DNA of 64,000 bases from Weissella sagaensis (GCF_005405285.1 NZ_BJDT01000001.1:34726-98725), one strand, 5' to 3'; shown: positions 42,349-51,411, counted from the stretch's first letter. Notes: generated from the letters alone by a model not told the origin. Translations and numbers: made by a program.

Positions 42349-42945
42349 CTAAATGATGTCATGCTTATTAGCAAGAACTTTACGACGATACAGAATAATG
42401 ATGACCAATGTAATATCTAATAATAATAGATAGATGGTGAAGGCAACATTACTAAATGACCAATGAGTTGTTGCAGCCAAAATACCAGTTGTTGTAGAAA
42501 TAATACCACCTACGTAGTAAATCGGTGCTTCAGAACTGGGACGGATCCAAGCTTTCCGCAGAGTAGGTAAGGCAGCAATCGCATCACTGATAATCGAAAA
42601 TATAATTGCTAATATAGGATTACTAGTTGCTAACCAAACGATTAATGCTAATATAGCAACCACACCACATAGATAATCTAGGGTTGTTAGCTGCCAATAG
42701 GCATCTCGATTAAACATAGAAGTAATAAATACTAATAAGGGCATAAAACCAGCCATAAAGACAGGCAAAATGGCCCAATTTATACCAGTATCAGTGATAG
42801 TAGCACCAACTGATATTAAGGGTGCGATAGCCCAAAGTAACCAAGTGACCTTGTTGGGTTGAACTCTACCTTGAATGGTTGCGATGAGATAAAATGACCC
42901 AAAGAAAGCAGAACACAAGGCACCAAAAATGACTAAGTATTGCAC
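42349..42945 (-). CDS. Membrane protein with PQ-loop-like repeats
   Basis: 198 residues with six to seven hydrophobic segments. The repeated feature GRVQPNKVTWLLWAIAPLIS and later ISDAIAALPTLRKAWIRPSSE resembles the PQ-loop/SemiSWEET arrangement, with helices after a Pro-containing loop. Function unknown. It starts 3 bp after the GNAT gene stop, so the two are co-transcribed and probably coupled. Confidence 0.62.
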   Translation of the reverse strand: MQYLVIFGALCSAFFGSFYLIATIQGRVQPNKVTWLLWAIAPLISVGATITDTGINWAILPVFMAGFMPLLVFITSMFNRDAYWQLTTLDYLCGVVAILALIVWLATSNPILAIIFSIISDAIAALPTLRKAWIRPSSEAPIYYVGGIISTTTGILAATTHWSFSNVAFTIYLLLLDITLVIIILYRRKVLANKHDII

Positions 42946-42948
42946 GAT

Positions 42949-43404
42949 TTAATGACCTCCATTTAAAATCATATCTATGTGAGGAATATTATCCTCTAAG
43001 TAAACGTCTGAGACGGCTTTAAACCCAAATGATTCATAAAATGAACGCAAATAGTTTTGGACACCAATTTTAATCATTTTATTTGGATAAAGATGGTGAA
43101 TTTCTGCAATAGTTGCAGTAACAATCTGGCGTCCGTAGTTCTTTTTGCGGTAAGCCAAGGGAACTAACACACGCCCAAAACGAATATAAGCATTATCACT
43201 ATCCTTAATAATACGTGTATAGGCCAGCAGATTATTGTCTAATGTTAAGTAAACATGGTGGGCATTAAAATCGGCTTCATCAATTTCTTGATAAGCACAA
43301 CGTTGTTCCACAACAAAAACCTTAGTACGTTCCTGCATGATCGTTAGTAATTCTAGTGGCGTAAGCTCAGATGTGGTTTTAATAATTAATTCTGGTTGTT
43401 GCAT
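42949..43404 (-). CDS. ElaA-like GNAT acetyltransferase
   Basis: 151 residues. LTIMQERTKVFVVEQRCAYQEIDEADFNAHHVYL is the characteristic N-terminal half of the ElaA group. RFGRVLVPLAYRKKNYGRQIV is the acetyl-CoA motif, and FYESFGFKAVSDVYLEDNIPHIDM the C-terminal signature. ATG 43404 has SD GGGGAT; a longer in-frame ORF to 43614 would cross the divergent promoter region and is rejected. It is the first gene of a two-gene operon. Confidence 0.87.
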   Translation of the reverse strand: MQQPELIIKTTSELTPLELLTIMQERTKVFVVEQRCAYQEIDEADFNAHHVYLTLDNNLLAYTRIIKDSDNAYIRFGRVLVPLAYRKKNYGRQIVTATIAEIHHLYPNKMIKIGVQNYLRSFYESFGFKAVSDVYLEDNIPHIDMILNGGH

Positions 43405-43524
43405 CACAATTATCCCCTTTGATATAGCAAGTAATTTTACATAGTCGCTAATTCTTAATATTAACATATTCGTGAAAATATGCAGTTGATTATTAGAAAA
43501 AAATGAACTTTCTGAAAAAATAAC

Positions 43525-43553
43525 TTGACTATTATATATTAGTTCCGTTATCT
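43525..43553 (+). promoter_or_regulatory. Promoter of the nucleoside hydrolase
   Basis: TTGACT (43525-43530), a 17-bp spacer, TTATCT (43548-43553). It is 37 bp upstream of the start. Confidence 0.65.
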
Positions 43554-43590
43554 TTAGATAAATAAACAAAAAGAGTGGGGAACCTTTTCG

Positions 43591-44526
43591 ATGAAGAACG
43601 TATATTTTAATCACGATGGTAACGTTGATGATTTAGTATCATTATTACTATTACTACAAATGCCAGATGTTAATTTATTAGGGGTTGGTGTTACGGATGC
43701 TGATGGTTATGTTGATCCTTCAGTTTCAGCATCACGTAAGATTGTTGATTTGTTTGGTACTGAAGGTCGCAAGCCTTTGGATATTGCTAAGTCAAATTCA
43801 CGTGCAATCCATCAATTCCCAGATGCATGGCGTTTGAGCTCATTTTCATTTGATGATTTCCCAATGCTAAATGAACACGGGGCACCTAAGACACCGGTAG
43901 CAGCCAAGCCGGGGCATTTGGATATGATTGATAAGATCAAGGCATCAGAAGAAAAAGTCACACTTGTGATGACTGGTCCTTTGTCAGATTTAGCACGTGC
44001 TTTGGAAGTAGATCCAAGTATTACTGAAAACATTGAAAGTTTGCACTGGATGGGTGGAGCCCTAAATAGCAAGGGTAATGTTGCTGCACCAGGTGCTGAT
44101 GACACAATGGAATGGAATGCTTACTGGGATGCAGAAGCAGTAAAGCGTGTTTGGGATTCTGATTTGAAGATTATTATGGTTGGTTTAGATAGTACTGATC
44201 AAGTACCATTGACACCTGAATTACGTTTGCGTTGGGCAACGCAACGTCAACATCGTGCATTAGACTTAATTGGTCAAGGGTACTCATTAGTACATTCTTT
44301 TGAAGCTAACTCAATTTACTATCTATGGGATGTTTTGACGACATTAGCTAGTCGTTACCCAGAATTAGTTGAATCAATCCAAGTTAAGACAGATGTTATC
44401 ACAGAAGGTGAATCAGAAGGTCGTACTTATCAAACAGATGAAGGTCGTGAAATTACCTTTATCACTAGTGTTGATGCTGATGCATTCTATGACAAGATTG
44501 ATGAATTAGCTATATCAGCTGATTAA
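43591..44526 (+). CDS. Ribonucleoside hydrolase (inosine-uridine family)
   Basis: 311 residues. The N-terminal NHDGNVDDLVSLLLLL corresponds to the family D-x-D-x-x-x-DD calcium site, with Asn-His in place of the first Asp-Thr. MTGPLSDLARAL and the later MEWNAYWDAEAVKRVW are the substrate-side motifs. These enzymes split nucleosides into base and ribose. The altered first motif occurs in several Lactobacillales members. It is a single gene with promoter and terminator. Released bases could feed the purine genes elsewhere in the window. Confidence 0.88.
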   Translation: MKNVYFNHDGNVDDLVSLLLLLQMPDVNLLGVGVTDADGYVDPSVSASRKIVDLFGTEGRKPLDIAKSNSRAIHQFPDAWRLSSFSFDDFPMLNEHGAPKTPVAAKPGHLDMIDKIKASEEKVTLVMTGPLSDLARALEVDPSITENIESLHWMGGALNSKGNVAAPGADDTMEWNAYWDAEAVKRVWDSDLKIIMVGLDSTDQVPLTPELRLRWATQRQHRALDLIGQGYSLVHSFEANSIYYLWDVLTTLASRYPELVESIQVKTDVITEGESEGRTYQTDEGREITFITSVDADAFYDKIDELAISAD

Positions 44527-44545
44527 TAAATAAGAAATTTGAAAT

Positions 44546-44581
44546 TACGATAATCCGCATGGGTTATTGTAGTTTTTTTTT
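44546..44581 (+). terminator. Terminator of the nucleoside hydrolase
   Basis: TACGATAA / TTATTGTA hairpin followed by a run of nine T. Confidence 0.72.
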
Positions 44582-44623
44582 GCATGTTACAATGGAGTAA
44601 TGGAATATTCAAAGGGGGAACTA

Positions 44624-45316
44624 ATGATGGATAAGCAAACATTTATGGATAAAATTGCAGGTGGATTAATTGTTTCGTGCCAAGCATTACCAGGAGAACC
44701 ATTATATACAGAAAAAGGTGGTGTTATGCCATTATTAGCGCTAGCAGCACAACAAGGTGGCGCAGTTGGCATTCGTGCTAATTCTGTACGAGATATTAAA
44801 GAAATCAAGGAATTAGTTGATTTACCTGTGATTGGTATTATTAAACGAGATTACTTACCTGAAGAACCCTATATTACGGCGACTATGCGTGAAGTTGATG
44901 AATTAATGACGGTCCATCCTGATGTCATTGCTTTTGATGCCACGTTACGGCCACGTCATGATGAATTAACAATTAGTGAGTTTATTGGTCAAATTAAGGC
45001 AAAATATCCAGACCAATTATTAATGGCTGATACAGCAACATTTGCTGATGGTAGCAATGCATGGAAAGCTGGTATCGATTTTGTTGGCACAACATTAGCG
45101 GGTTATACAGATAATAGTGAAGTAATTGATGGCCCTAATTATAAGTTTATTCAGCAACTTGTGGATGCTGGTATTGATGTGATTGCAGAAGGTAAAATAC
45201 ATACACCTGCTGAAGCAAAAAAAATCCAAGACATGGGCGTTGCGGGTGTAGTTGTTGGTGGGGCAATTACTAGACCTAAAGAAATTACAGAACGTTTTGT
45301 TCGTGAAATGCAATAA
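44624..45316 (+). CDS. nanE: N-acetylmannosamine-6-phosphate 2-epimerase NanE
   Basis: About 230 residues, a TIM barrel. [79 protein letters not shown] and [15 protein letters not shown] are NanE signatures, including the catalytic Lys (IIKRDY). It converts ManNAc-6-P to GlcNAc-6-P in sialic acid breakdown. No nanA, nanK or transporter gene is nearby. The start is ATG 44624 (or 44627) after GGGGG. It is a single gene with its own terminator. Confidence 0.94.
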   Translation: MMDKQTFMDKIAGGLIVSCQALPGEPLYTEKGGVMPLLALAAQQGGAVGIRANSVRDIKEIKELVDLPVIGIIKRDYLPEEPYITATMREVDELMTVHPDVIAFDATLRPRHDELTISEFIGQIKAKYPDQLLMADTATFADGSNAWKAGIDFVGTTLAGYTDNSEVIDGPNYKFIQQLVDAGIDVIAEGKIHTPAEAKKIQDMGVAGVVVGGAITRPKEITERFVREMQ

Positions 45317-45323
45317 TAATAGA

Positions 45324-45354
45324 AAAAAGCCGTTGTATAGTACAACGGCTTTTT
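45324..45354. terminator. Terminator of nanE
   Basis: AAAAAGCCGTTGTA / TACAACGGCTTTTT, 14-bp arms; usable in both directions. Confidence 0.93.
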
Positions 45355-45384
45355 AGTATTACTAACGATAATTAGAACATATTT

Positions 45385-45624
45385 TTAACTATATCGATGA
45401 TCAATTAATTTTTCTAAAATTTTATTTTTTCTTGAATCACGAACAGCTTCTAGTTGACTATCTTCTAAATTATTAAAATCTTGTGCTACTAACAGTGCTT
45501 CTAGATATAAAGTTAATTGTCTTTTTATATAAATTTTGTTATCTTCATCTTTTTTTTGTACATTACCACCTAGTAATGCTAGTGCAAAAGATTCAGGATC
45601 TAACGTCACCATATCTTTTTTCAT
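45385..45624 (-). CDS. Hypothetical 79-residue protein downstream of GPH symporter
   Basis: It opens MKKDMVTLDPESFALALLGG and ends with a basic helical segment (RDSRKNKILEKLIDHRYS). It is probably all-helical and soluble. No family recognised. SD GGGAG precedes ATG 45624, and the gene begins 15 bp after the symporter stop, so it is likely the last gene of that transcript. It could be a regulator or partner of the symporter; that is a guess from position only. Confidence 0.7.
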   Translation of the reverse strand: MKKDMVTLDPESFALALLGGNVQKKDEDNKIYIKRQLTLYLEALLVAQDFNNLEDSQLEAVRDSRKNKILEKLIDHRYS

Positions 45625-45639
45625 AATAAATTCTCCCGC

Positions 45640-47055
45640 TTAATTTGATTCAGCCGAACTATCACCAAGCTTTTGTCGCAAAGCTCTCACAACATCGTCG
45701 TGCTTTTTTTCTGTTAATGTAACTTTTTTAAAGAAAATAAATGCAGAAATAATTAGCAAAATCATGGGGATATAAAACATAAATGTTTTAAATTGTATTA
45801 ATCCTGAAGCAGAAATATCACTTGGCTTTACATTACCTGTCATACCAGCCCCAATTGCAACTAATCCAACGATACCGTTGGAGAAAGCACCAGCTAATTT
45901 ATCGATTAAAGGACGTACTGAAAGTGTAACAGCTTCGTTTCGTTTACCACTTTTTAATTGTCCGTATTCGACCAAATCACTAATTGTCATTAATGTTGAC
46001 AAGAATATCATTGGGTATGGGAAGAAAATAATTGAAGCAGCTAACAATGCCAAGAACAAGTTCTGACCTGCAAAGGCAAATAGTATGAATCCAAGGAACA
46101 TCAAACCAATTCCGCCAATATATACATATTTACGTGAAATTTTTTCTGCTAATGCTGGGAATGAAGCAACTGAAACAACACCCAATACACAGGTAATAAT
46201 ACCAATATATGAATATGCTTCTGCGTGCCCTAATACGTAACGGAAATAGTACAAAAGAAGTGAGTTGTTAATAACGTAACTAAAGGCAAATAAGAAATAA
46301 CTCAATGCAAGCCACATTAATTGGTCATTAGAACCAATAACCTTAAATACATCACGGAATCGTGTATGTTCAACATTTTCTCGAATTAGATTTTTATCTT
46401 CCTTAACATTTCGTGCCAAGAAAATGGCACCTAAAGAGGCAAGTAATCCAATGACGATAGCATAACCTAACCATCCCATAGAATTTTGTTCGCCTTGTTT
46501 AGCACCAAACATACCAGAAAATAGGGTAACTAATGGAACGATAACAATAATAACGCTTTGTGCACCTAATGTAGATCCAAAACGTGAGAAGGTACCAAAT
46601 TTCGTGCGTTCTTTACTATCCATTGATAATGCAGGTAACATCGACCATAAGGCAATGTCACTAAATGAATAAAAAACATCCAGAATTAAAAATGCAATAC
46701 CAAATAATACTAAATAAAGCATTGGTTTGCTTAGAGCAAGGCCACCAAAATCAGTAAATATTAGAATTAACATTAAAGATGCAATAATTGTACCAGCTAG
46801 TAACCAAGGTTTGAATTTCCCCCATCTAGTCTTAGTATTATCAACAGCACCACCAATCATTGGATCAAACATAATTTCAGCAACACGGATAACGGTCATT
46901 AATAGTGTGACGTATCCGATCATTCTTGAATTAAAACCTGCATCGTTTGTTGTAAACAGTTGACTAGTAACAAACATTACAAAATATAAGCTTAAAGTAT
47001 TATAAAATGCATCGTGTCCAAATGCCCCAAGCGCAAATGACATATATTTTTTCAT
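45640..47055 (-). CDS. GPH-family sugar:cation symporter
   Basis: 471 residues with 12 hydrophobic segments. MKKYMSFALGAFGHDAFYNTLSLYFVMFVTSQ, FDPMIGGAVDNTKTRWGKFKPWLL and the SDIALWSMLPALSMDSKERTKFGTFSRFGSTLG cytoplasmic loop are typical of glycoside-pentoside-hexuronide symporters (D-P-x-x-G motif). It is probably the transporter for the polyol or pentoside handled by the neighbouring ROK/SDR/kinase genes. A cre-like site and a 15-bp palindrome lie upstream. Confidence 0.9.
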   Translation of the reverse strand: MKKYMSFALGAFGHDAFYNTLSLYFVMFVTSQLFTTNDAGFNSRMIGYVTLLMTVIRVAEIMFDPMIGGAVDNTKTRWGKFKPWLLAGTIIASLMLILIFTDFGGLALSKPMLYLVLFGIAFLILDVFYSFSDIALWSMLPALSMDSKERTKFGTFSRFGSTLGAQSVIIVIVPLVTLFSGMFGAKQGEQNSMGWLGYAIVIGLLASLGAIFLARNVKEDKNLIRENVEHTRFRDVFKVIGSNDQLMWLALSYFLFAFSYVINNSLLLYYFRYVLGHAEAYSYIGIITCVLGVVSVASFPALAEKISRKYVYIGGIGLMFLGFILFAFAGQNLFLALLAASIIFFPYPMIFLSTLMTISDLVEYGQLKSGKRNEAVTLSVRPLIDKLAGAFSNGIVGLVAIGAGMTGNVKPSDISASGLIQFKTFMFYIPMILLIISAFIFFKKVTLTEKKHDDVVRALRQKLGDSSAESN

Positions 47056-47090
47056 CGTTTTTTCCTCAGTAAATGAATTTTTAGTATTGG

Positions 47091-47106
47091 TTCCTAGGCC
47101 ACTAAA
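47091..47106. repeat. 16-bp direct repeat, copy 1
   Basis: TTCCTAGGCCACTAAA, identical to 49402-49417 and in the same orientation. Together the copies bracket the ROK regulator and the SDR gene. TTTCT-AAAA sequence follows in both copies. Confidence 0.75.
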
Positions 47107-47136
47107 TTTCTAAAAATTCATAAGCGTTCCGAAGAA

Positions 47137-47210
47137 AGTAAACGCTTACATGTTGTATATTAGCAAATCAAATTCTAGAGTGCAACTTTTTTCGTGAATT
47201 ATTCACGGAA
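47137..47210. promoter_or_regulatory. cre-like site and palindrome upstream of GPH symporter
   Basis: AGTAAACGCTTACA (47137-47150) matches the CcpA cre consensus except at its first base. TTCGTGAAT-T-ATTCACGGAA (47191-47210) is a near-perfect palindrome and a candidate site for the ROK regulator. Confidence 0.55.
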
Positions 47211-47241
47211 TAATCATATTCAGATGTTCAAACAGATTATT

Positions 47242-48372
47242 TTAAATATTTTCAATAAATTTTTTAACAAATGGTAGTGCTGCCCCAACGGCAACAGGAT
47301 GATTATGAGCTTTTCCAATTGATAAATAAGGGTTTTCTTTTGGAAATACGCTAATCTTTGAGATGCGATTTTCCAAATAATCTATATCATAAGGCCTTAA
47401 GTACATTGATAGTTCGCCAGCTAAGACGATTGGTGAATCAACAAACATATGTAAATTCATAATTGCTTCAGAAACGTTATCTAGATATTGATGCCATCTT
47501 TGTAAAGTAGGCTCATCTCCTTGATAAACTAGATTAAAAAATTGTGACAAAGTCTCTTCACCATCACTTAAAAGAGCATTAATAGCAATATATGTCTCGA
47601 TACAGTTATATCGGCCACAATAACATGGACGTTTGTCATTCATTGCAATTGTAATATGTTCCATCGTCCCCGAACGTCCACGAGAACCATTATATATTTT
47701 TCCATCTACCATCATAGCTGTCCCTAAATGTGGGCCAATTGATAAGTAAATGGCATCCTCACGATGCGTAGAAATACGTTCTTCAGCTAAAGCAACAGCA
47801 TCAGCATCGTGTAAAAAGGTGACGGGAAATGATAAATACCGTTGTAAAACATCCGTTGTCACGCCTTGCATAGGTAAAATTTGACTATAAATAATATTCT
47901 TTTGATTTTGTGATACTAATCCTTGAATACCAATTCCCAAGCCAGTAATACAATTTTCATCAATATTTTCTTGAATAATAAATGATTTAACTACCTGTGA
48001 AATTTTGTAATAATAATTATCTATATTTTTAAATACAATATTTGATTTGCATTCAGCAAATAATTCTCCACGAGTATTTAAAGCAACAAGTAGTATGTAA
48101 TCACCAAATATAGCCATTCCTAAACTTATAAATGCATTATTATTTAATTTATATGCTTGTGCAGGACGACCAGTTTTTTTGGTCGTAAATTCACCATCTT
48201 TGACAATTAGGTTGCGATCTAATAACTTTTTTAAATTACTCGTAATTGTTGGTAAACTATGTCCTAAATTATCTGATATAACCTGTTTTGAAACTCGGTC
48301 ATGTTGAAAAAACAAGTGAAATGTTTCGGAAAAATTATTTTTTTGTATGCTTTTCATTCCTTGGTCTTTCAT
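47242..48372 (-). CDS. ROK-family transcriptional regulator (XylR/NagC-like)
   Basis: 376 residues. The N-terminal winged helix (about 15-75: SETFHLFFQHDRVSKQVISDNLGHSLPTITSNLKKLLDRNLI) is followed by a ROK sugar-kinase-like domain with GLGIGIQGLVS, LHDADAVALAEERI and the zinc motif CYCGRYNCIETY (C-x-C-G-x-x-x-C). As in XylR, it probably represses the local genes until sugar binds. It is divergent from the SDR gene. SD GGGAGG precedes ATG 48372. Confidence 0.9.
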   Translation of the reverse strand: MKDQGMKSIQKNNFSETFHLFFQHDRVSKQVISDNLGHSLPTITSNLKKLLDRNLIVKDGEFTTKKTGRPAQAYKLNNNAFISLGMAIFGDYILLVALNTRGELFAECKSNIVFKNIDNYYYKISQVVKSFIIQENIDENCITGLGIGIQGLVSQNQKNIIYSQILPMQGVTTDVLQRYLSFPVTFLHDADAVALAEERISTHREDAIYLSIGPHLGTAMMVDGKIYNGSRGRSGTMEHITIAMNDKRPCYCGRYNCIETYIAINALLSDGEETLSQFFNLVYQGDEPTLQRWHQYLDNVSEAIMNLHMFVDSPIVLAGELSMYLRPYDIDYLENRISKISVFPKENPYLSIGKAHNHPVAVGAALPFVKKFIENI

Positions 48373-48446
48373 AATTTCCTCCCGAAATATAGATATACCA
48401 AAAGCTTATCACTACTGGGTTTTATACGCAATTTCTCTCAATTAAG

Positions 48447-48530
48447 TAAAGTGATTTTATATAAATTAGTTGACATTATGAAAACGCTGTCATAAACTGT
48501 GACTATATTAAATAAAGTGATTTTACATAA
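48447..48530. promoter_or_regulatory. SDR promoter with cre inside the spacer and flanking 18-bp repeats
   Basis: TTGACA (48470-48475), a 17-bp spacer, TAAACT (48493-48498). A perfect cre, TGAAAACGCTGTCA (48479-48492), fills the spacer. Direct repeats TAAAGTGATTTTATATAA (48447-48464) and TAAAGTGATTTTACATAA (48513-48530) flank the promoter and are candidate ROK operators. Confidence 0.75.
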
Positions 48531-48598
48531 CTAGCGCTTAATTGGAAATTCATTATTATAGAATACAAAAAATTAAAATTTATAATGTGAGGTTTATT

Positions 48599-49378
48599 AT
48601 GACGACAATTAATGATCGTTTGCGTCTAGACGGTAAAAAAATCTATGTTACTGGTGGGGCACAAGGTTTAGGTAAATCTATGGCACAAGGTTTGGCAGAA
48701 GCTGGTGCTGATATTGCTATTGTAGATATCCAACTTGAAAAGGCACAGGAAACTGCTAATGAAATTGCAGAATCTACGGGGCGTAAGGTAATCGCTGTAA
48801 AAGCTGATGTTACTAGTCCAGAAGAAGTAGATAAAATGATTAAAACAATTGTCACTGAACTGGGTGGATTAGATGTTGCGTTTAATAATGCAGGTATGGT
48901 AATTAATACACCAGCAACTGAAACATCTTTTGAACAATGGCAAAAGGTAATTAATCTGAATTTGAATGGTATTTTCTTAACATCACAAGCAGCGGGAAAG
49001 TACATGATTGAACACGGTGGTGGCTCAATTATTAATACGGCTTCTATGTCAGCTCATATTGTTAACCGACCACAACCACAAGCCTCATATAATGCTTCTA
49101 AAGCAGGTGTTATCCAACTTTCTAAGTCATTAGCTATTGAATGGGCTAAGAAAGGGGTTCGCGTAAATACGATATCACCTGGATATATGGCAACGGATTT
49201 GACACTTAGTTCCGAAGCACTTAAACCACTTATTAAGATTTGGAATGATTGGGCACCTATGGAACGTATGGGTAAGCCTGAAGAATTGCAAGGAATTGCT
49301 GTTTACTTAGCTTCAGATACTAGTAGCTTTGCTACTGGTGCTGATTTCCAAATTGACGGAGCCTTTACCGCTTGGTAA
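48599..49378 (+). CDS. SDR-family polyol dehydrogenase (D-arabinitol/xylitol/sorbose reductase-like)
   Basis: 259 residues. TGGAQGLGKSMA (cofactor loop), DIQLEK after beta-2 (Asp favours NAD), NNAG, a catalytic Ser in ASMSAHIV, YNASKAGV (Tyr-x-x-x-Lys), and ISPGYMATDLT. The C-terminal WNDWAPMERMGKPEELQG resembles fungal and bacterial D-arabinitol 2-dehydrogenase, xylulose reductase and sorbose reductase. With an FGGY kinase next, oxidation of a pentitol to D-xylulose (or D-ribulose) is the likely step. ATG 48599 has SD GTGAGG. Confidence 0.85.
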   Translation: MTTINDRLRLDGKKIYVTGGAQGLGKSMAQGLAEAGADIAIVDIQLEKAQETANEIAESTGRKVIAVKADVTSPEEVDKMIKTIVTELGGLDVAFNNAGMVINTPATETSFEQWQKVINLNLNGIFLTSQAAGKYMIEHGGGSIINTASMSAHIVNRPQPQASYNASKAGVIQLSKSLAIEWAKKGVRVNTISPGYMATDLTLSSEALKPLIKIWNDWAPMERMGKPEELQGIAVYLASDTSSFATGADFQIDGAFTAW

Positions 49379-49401
49379 GCATTAAATAAAGTTGTGACTA
49401 C

Positions 49402-49417
49402 TTCCTAGGCCACTAAA
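49402..49417. repeat. 16-bp direct repeat, copy 2
   Basis: TTCCTAGGCCACTAAA, between the SDR and FGGY kinase genes, 41 bp before the kinase start. See copy 1 at 47091. Confidence 0.75.
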
Positions 49418-49457
49418 CATATTTTCTGAAAATATTTTATAAGGACATTGAATAAAT

Positions 49458-50987
49458 ATGAATTATCTAATTGGAACCGATGTTGGAACATCTGGTGCAA
49501 AGAGTGTGTTAATGGATACTGATGGTAACCTTGTTGCACAATCTTTGGTTGAATACGATGTTTTAACACCTAAAAATTTATGGGCTGAACAATGGGCTCA
49601 AGTGTGGCTAGATGGTGCTAAACAAACTATTAAGCAAGTTATTGAAAAAAGTAAAGTAAATGCTTCTGATATTAAAGGGATTGGAATTTCAGCCCTTTAT
49701 GGTGGTGCAGGTGTTCCTGTTGATTCAGAGGGTAAGGAAGTTCGACCAACTCTTATTTGGATGGACAGGCGTGCTGAAAAGCAAGTTCAGTGGATTAAAA
49801 ATAATATCGACCTTGATCATTTATCAAATATTACGGGAAATGATGTTGTTGATCCTTATTATGGTTATACAAAAATTTTATGGATTAAAGATAACGAGCC
49901 TGAAAATTGGCAACGTATTAAAGAATTTTTACCACCAGATACATTTATTGTTAAAAGTTTGACAGGTGTTACAGCAGTTAATCATTCTGCAGCAGGTAAT
50001 ATTGGAGGTATATACGATATTAACCAAAATGCTTGGTCAGATGAGATGCTAGATGCATTAGGGATTCCTCATACAATGATGCCTGATAATTTAGTTACTG
50101 GTAATGATATTGCAGGTTATATAACAGCAGAAACTGCTAATGAATTAGGGCTTACGCCTGGAGTTCCTGTGATTGTTGGTGGTGTTGATGTTGGTGCTGC
50201 AAATGTCGGTATGGGAGTATTAGAACCAGGACGTTACGTTGCGGCTATTGGTACATCAATGAATGCAGCATTAGTTAGTGAAAAGCCAATTAAAAATAAA
50301 GGGCTTATTGTTTGGCCATATCCATATAATTCGCAGGATCTAAATTATAATTTTAGTGGTTCAGCTACTGCAGGTGGCATAACGAAATGGTTCCGTGATA
50401 ATTTTGCACAACTTGAAGTAGCAGAGCAAAAAAATGGTGGCGTAAATGCTTATGTTGCATTAGGCAAAGAAGCTGAAAATATACCAGCAGGTAGTGATGG
50501 ATTGGTTGTTTTGCCTTATTTTATGGGGGAACGTGCACCAGTATGGAATTCAGATGCTAAAGGGTTATTGTTTGGCTTATCACTATCGCACAGTAAAGCA
50601 CATATTTATCATGCATTTCAAGAAGCAGTAGCATACGCGTTGCGTCATTCAATTGAATTGACGAATGAAAATCTAGGCGATTATATCGTAATTGCTGGAG
50701 GTGTTACGAACTCCAGGGATTGGGTACAGATGTTTGCAGATGTTACAGGTTATGCCGTGCGTACGCCGCTTGAAGATGCTGAAGCCAATTTGGGAGACGT
50801 TATTTTAGCAGGACTTGCAACAAATACGTTATCCTTAAATCAGGTTAAAGGATGGCAAGTTTTGGGTGAAAAAGTTACTCCCAACAAGAAAAATCATGAA
50901 ACCTATAATAAATCTTTCAAATTATACAAAAAATTGTATACTGATTTGAAAGATGACATGAGTCTTCTAACAGAGATTAATAAATAA
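49458..50987 (+). CDS. FGGY-family carbohydrate kinase (xylulokinase-like)
   Basis: 509 residues. The N-terminal phosphate-1 motif IGTDVGTSGAKSVLMD, LWAEQWAQVWLDG, SALYGGAGVPVD, and LIWMDRRAEKQV are followed by the C-terminal ATP domain (VGGVDVGAANVGMGVLEPGRYVAAIGTS, YFMGERAPVWN, IVIAGGVTNSRDW). The layout matches xylulokinase and related kinases for pentuloses. It would phosphorylate the ketose formed by the SDR, feeding the phosphoketolase pathway. It lies in the same direction as the SDR gene, 79 bp downstream. Confidence 0.88.
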   Translation: MNYLIGTDVGTSGAKSVLMDTDGNLVAQSLVEYDVLTPKNLWAEQWAQVWLDGAKQTIKQVIEKSKVNASDIKGIGISALYGGAGVPVDSEGKEVRPTLIWMDRRAEKQVQWIKNNIDLDHLSNITGNDVVDPYYGYTKILWIKDNEPENWQRIKEFLPPDTFIVKSLTGVTAVNHSAAGNIGGIYDINQNAWSDEMLDALGIPHTMMPDNLVTGNDIAGYITAETANELGLTPGVPVIVGGVDVGAANVGMGVLEPGRYVAAIGTSMNAALVSEKPIKNKGLIVWPYPYNSQDLNYNFSGSATAGGITKWFRDNFAQLEVAEQKNGGVNAYVALGKEAENIPAGSDGLVVLPYFMGERAPVWNSDAKGLLFGLSLSHSKAHIYHAFQEAVAYALRHSIELTNENLGDYIVIAGGVTNSRDWVQMFADVTGYAVRTPLEDAEANLGDVILAGLATNTLSLNQVKGWQVLGEKVTPNKKNHETYNKSFKLYKKLYTDLKDDMSLLTEINK

Positions 50988-51017
50988 ACTATAAGATATT
51001 TACACATTTAAAATACG

Positions 51018-51058
51018 AAAAAAGATGTGAGCCAGGATTAAACGGTTCACATCTTTTT
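51018..51058. terminator. Bidirectional terminator
   Basis: AAAAAAGATGTGA / TCACATCTTTTTT with GCC...GGT extending the stem, between the FGGY kinase and the zinc-finger gene. Confidence 0.88.
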
Positions 51059-51411
51059 TATTTAAAATAAATCGCATAATGCAATTTACATTTAGGATTA
51101 AAATCATAATGACATATAGGGCAGGCGTTTTGTGAGTATGCTTGAAAATTCATGGTGTGCCGACAATGACCACATAAAATTGCATTACAAGCTTTATCAA
51201 CTGGGACAAATGAGTGGTCTTTTAATGCGTCATGACATAAATAGCAGGCAAAAAATTGTTGGCATTGGGCACAAGCTAATGCAACGACATCTTGCTGGCT
51301 GTGGTAGTGTTGGCAACGACCATCGTCATCTAGATTTAACCCATATATTTCATGCTTATTGGACGTTGGTTTTGATAACTTCGCCACTTGTAAATGATTT
51401 TGTATTGCCAT
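51058..51411 (-). CDS. CHY zinc-finger protein
   Basis: 117 residues. IYGLNLDDDGRCQHYHSQQDVVALACAQCQQFFACYLCHDALKDHSFVP is the CHY-type finger (paired C/H ligands), followed by two more C-x-x-C pairs (ILCGHCRHTM, NACPICHYDF). It binds several zinc ions; the function in bacteria is unknown. ATG 51411 (MAIQNHL) has GAGG eight bases upstream and lies inside the 3' end of birA. The overlap of 56 bp in a different frame suggests coupled translation. Confidence 0.82.
   Translation of the reverse strand: MAIQNHLQVAKLSKPTSNKHEIYGLNLDDDGRCQHYHSQQDVVALACAQCQQFFACYLCHDALKDHSFVPVDKACNAILCGHCRHTMNFQAYSQNACPICHYDFNPKCKLHYAIYFK

Noticed and set aside
42949-43614. Longer 221-residue version of the ElaA-like GNAT protein
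   Set aside because: The extra 70 residues cross the divergent promoter region and do not resemble the family. ATG 43404 has a good SD.
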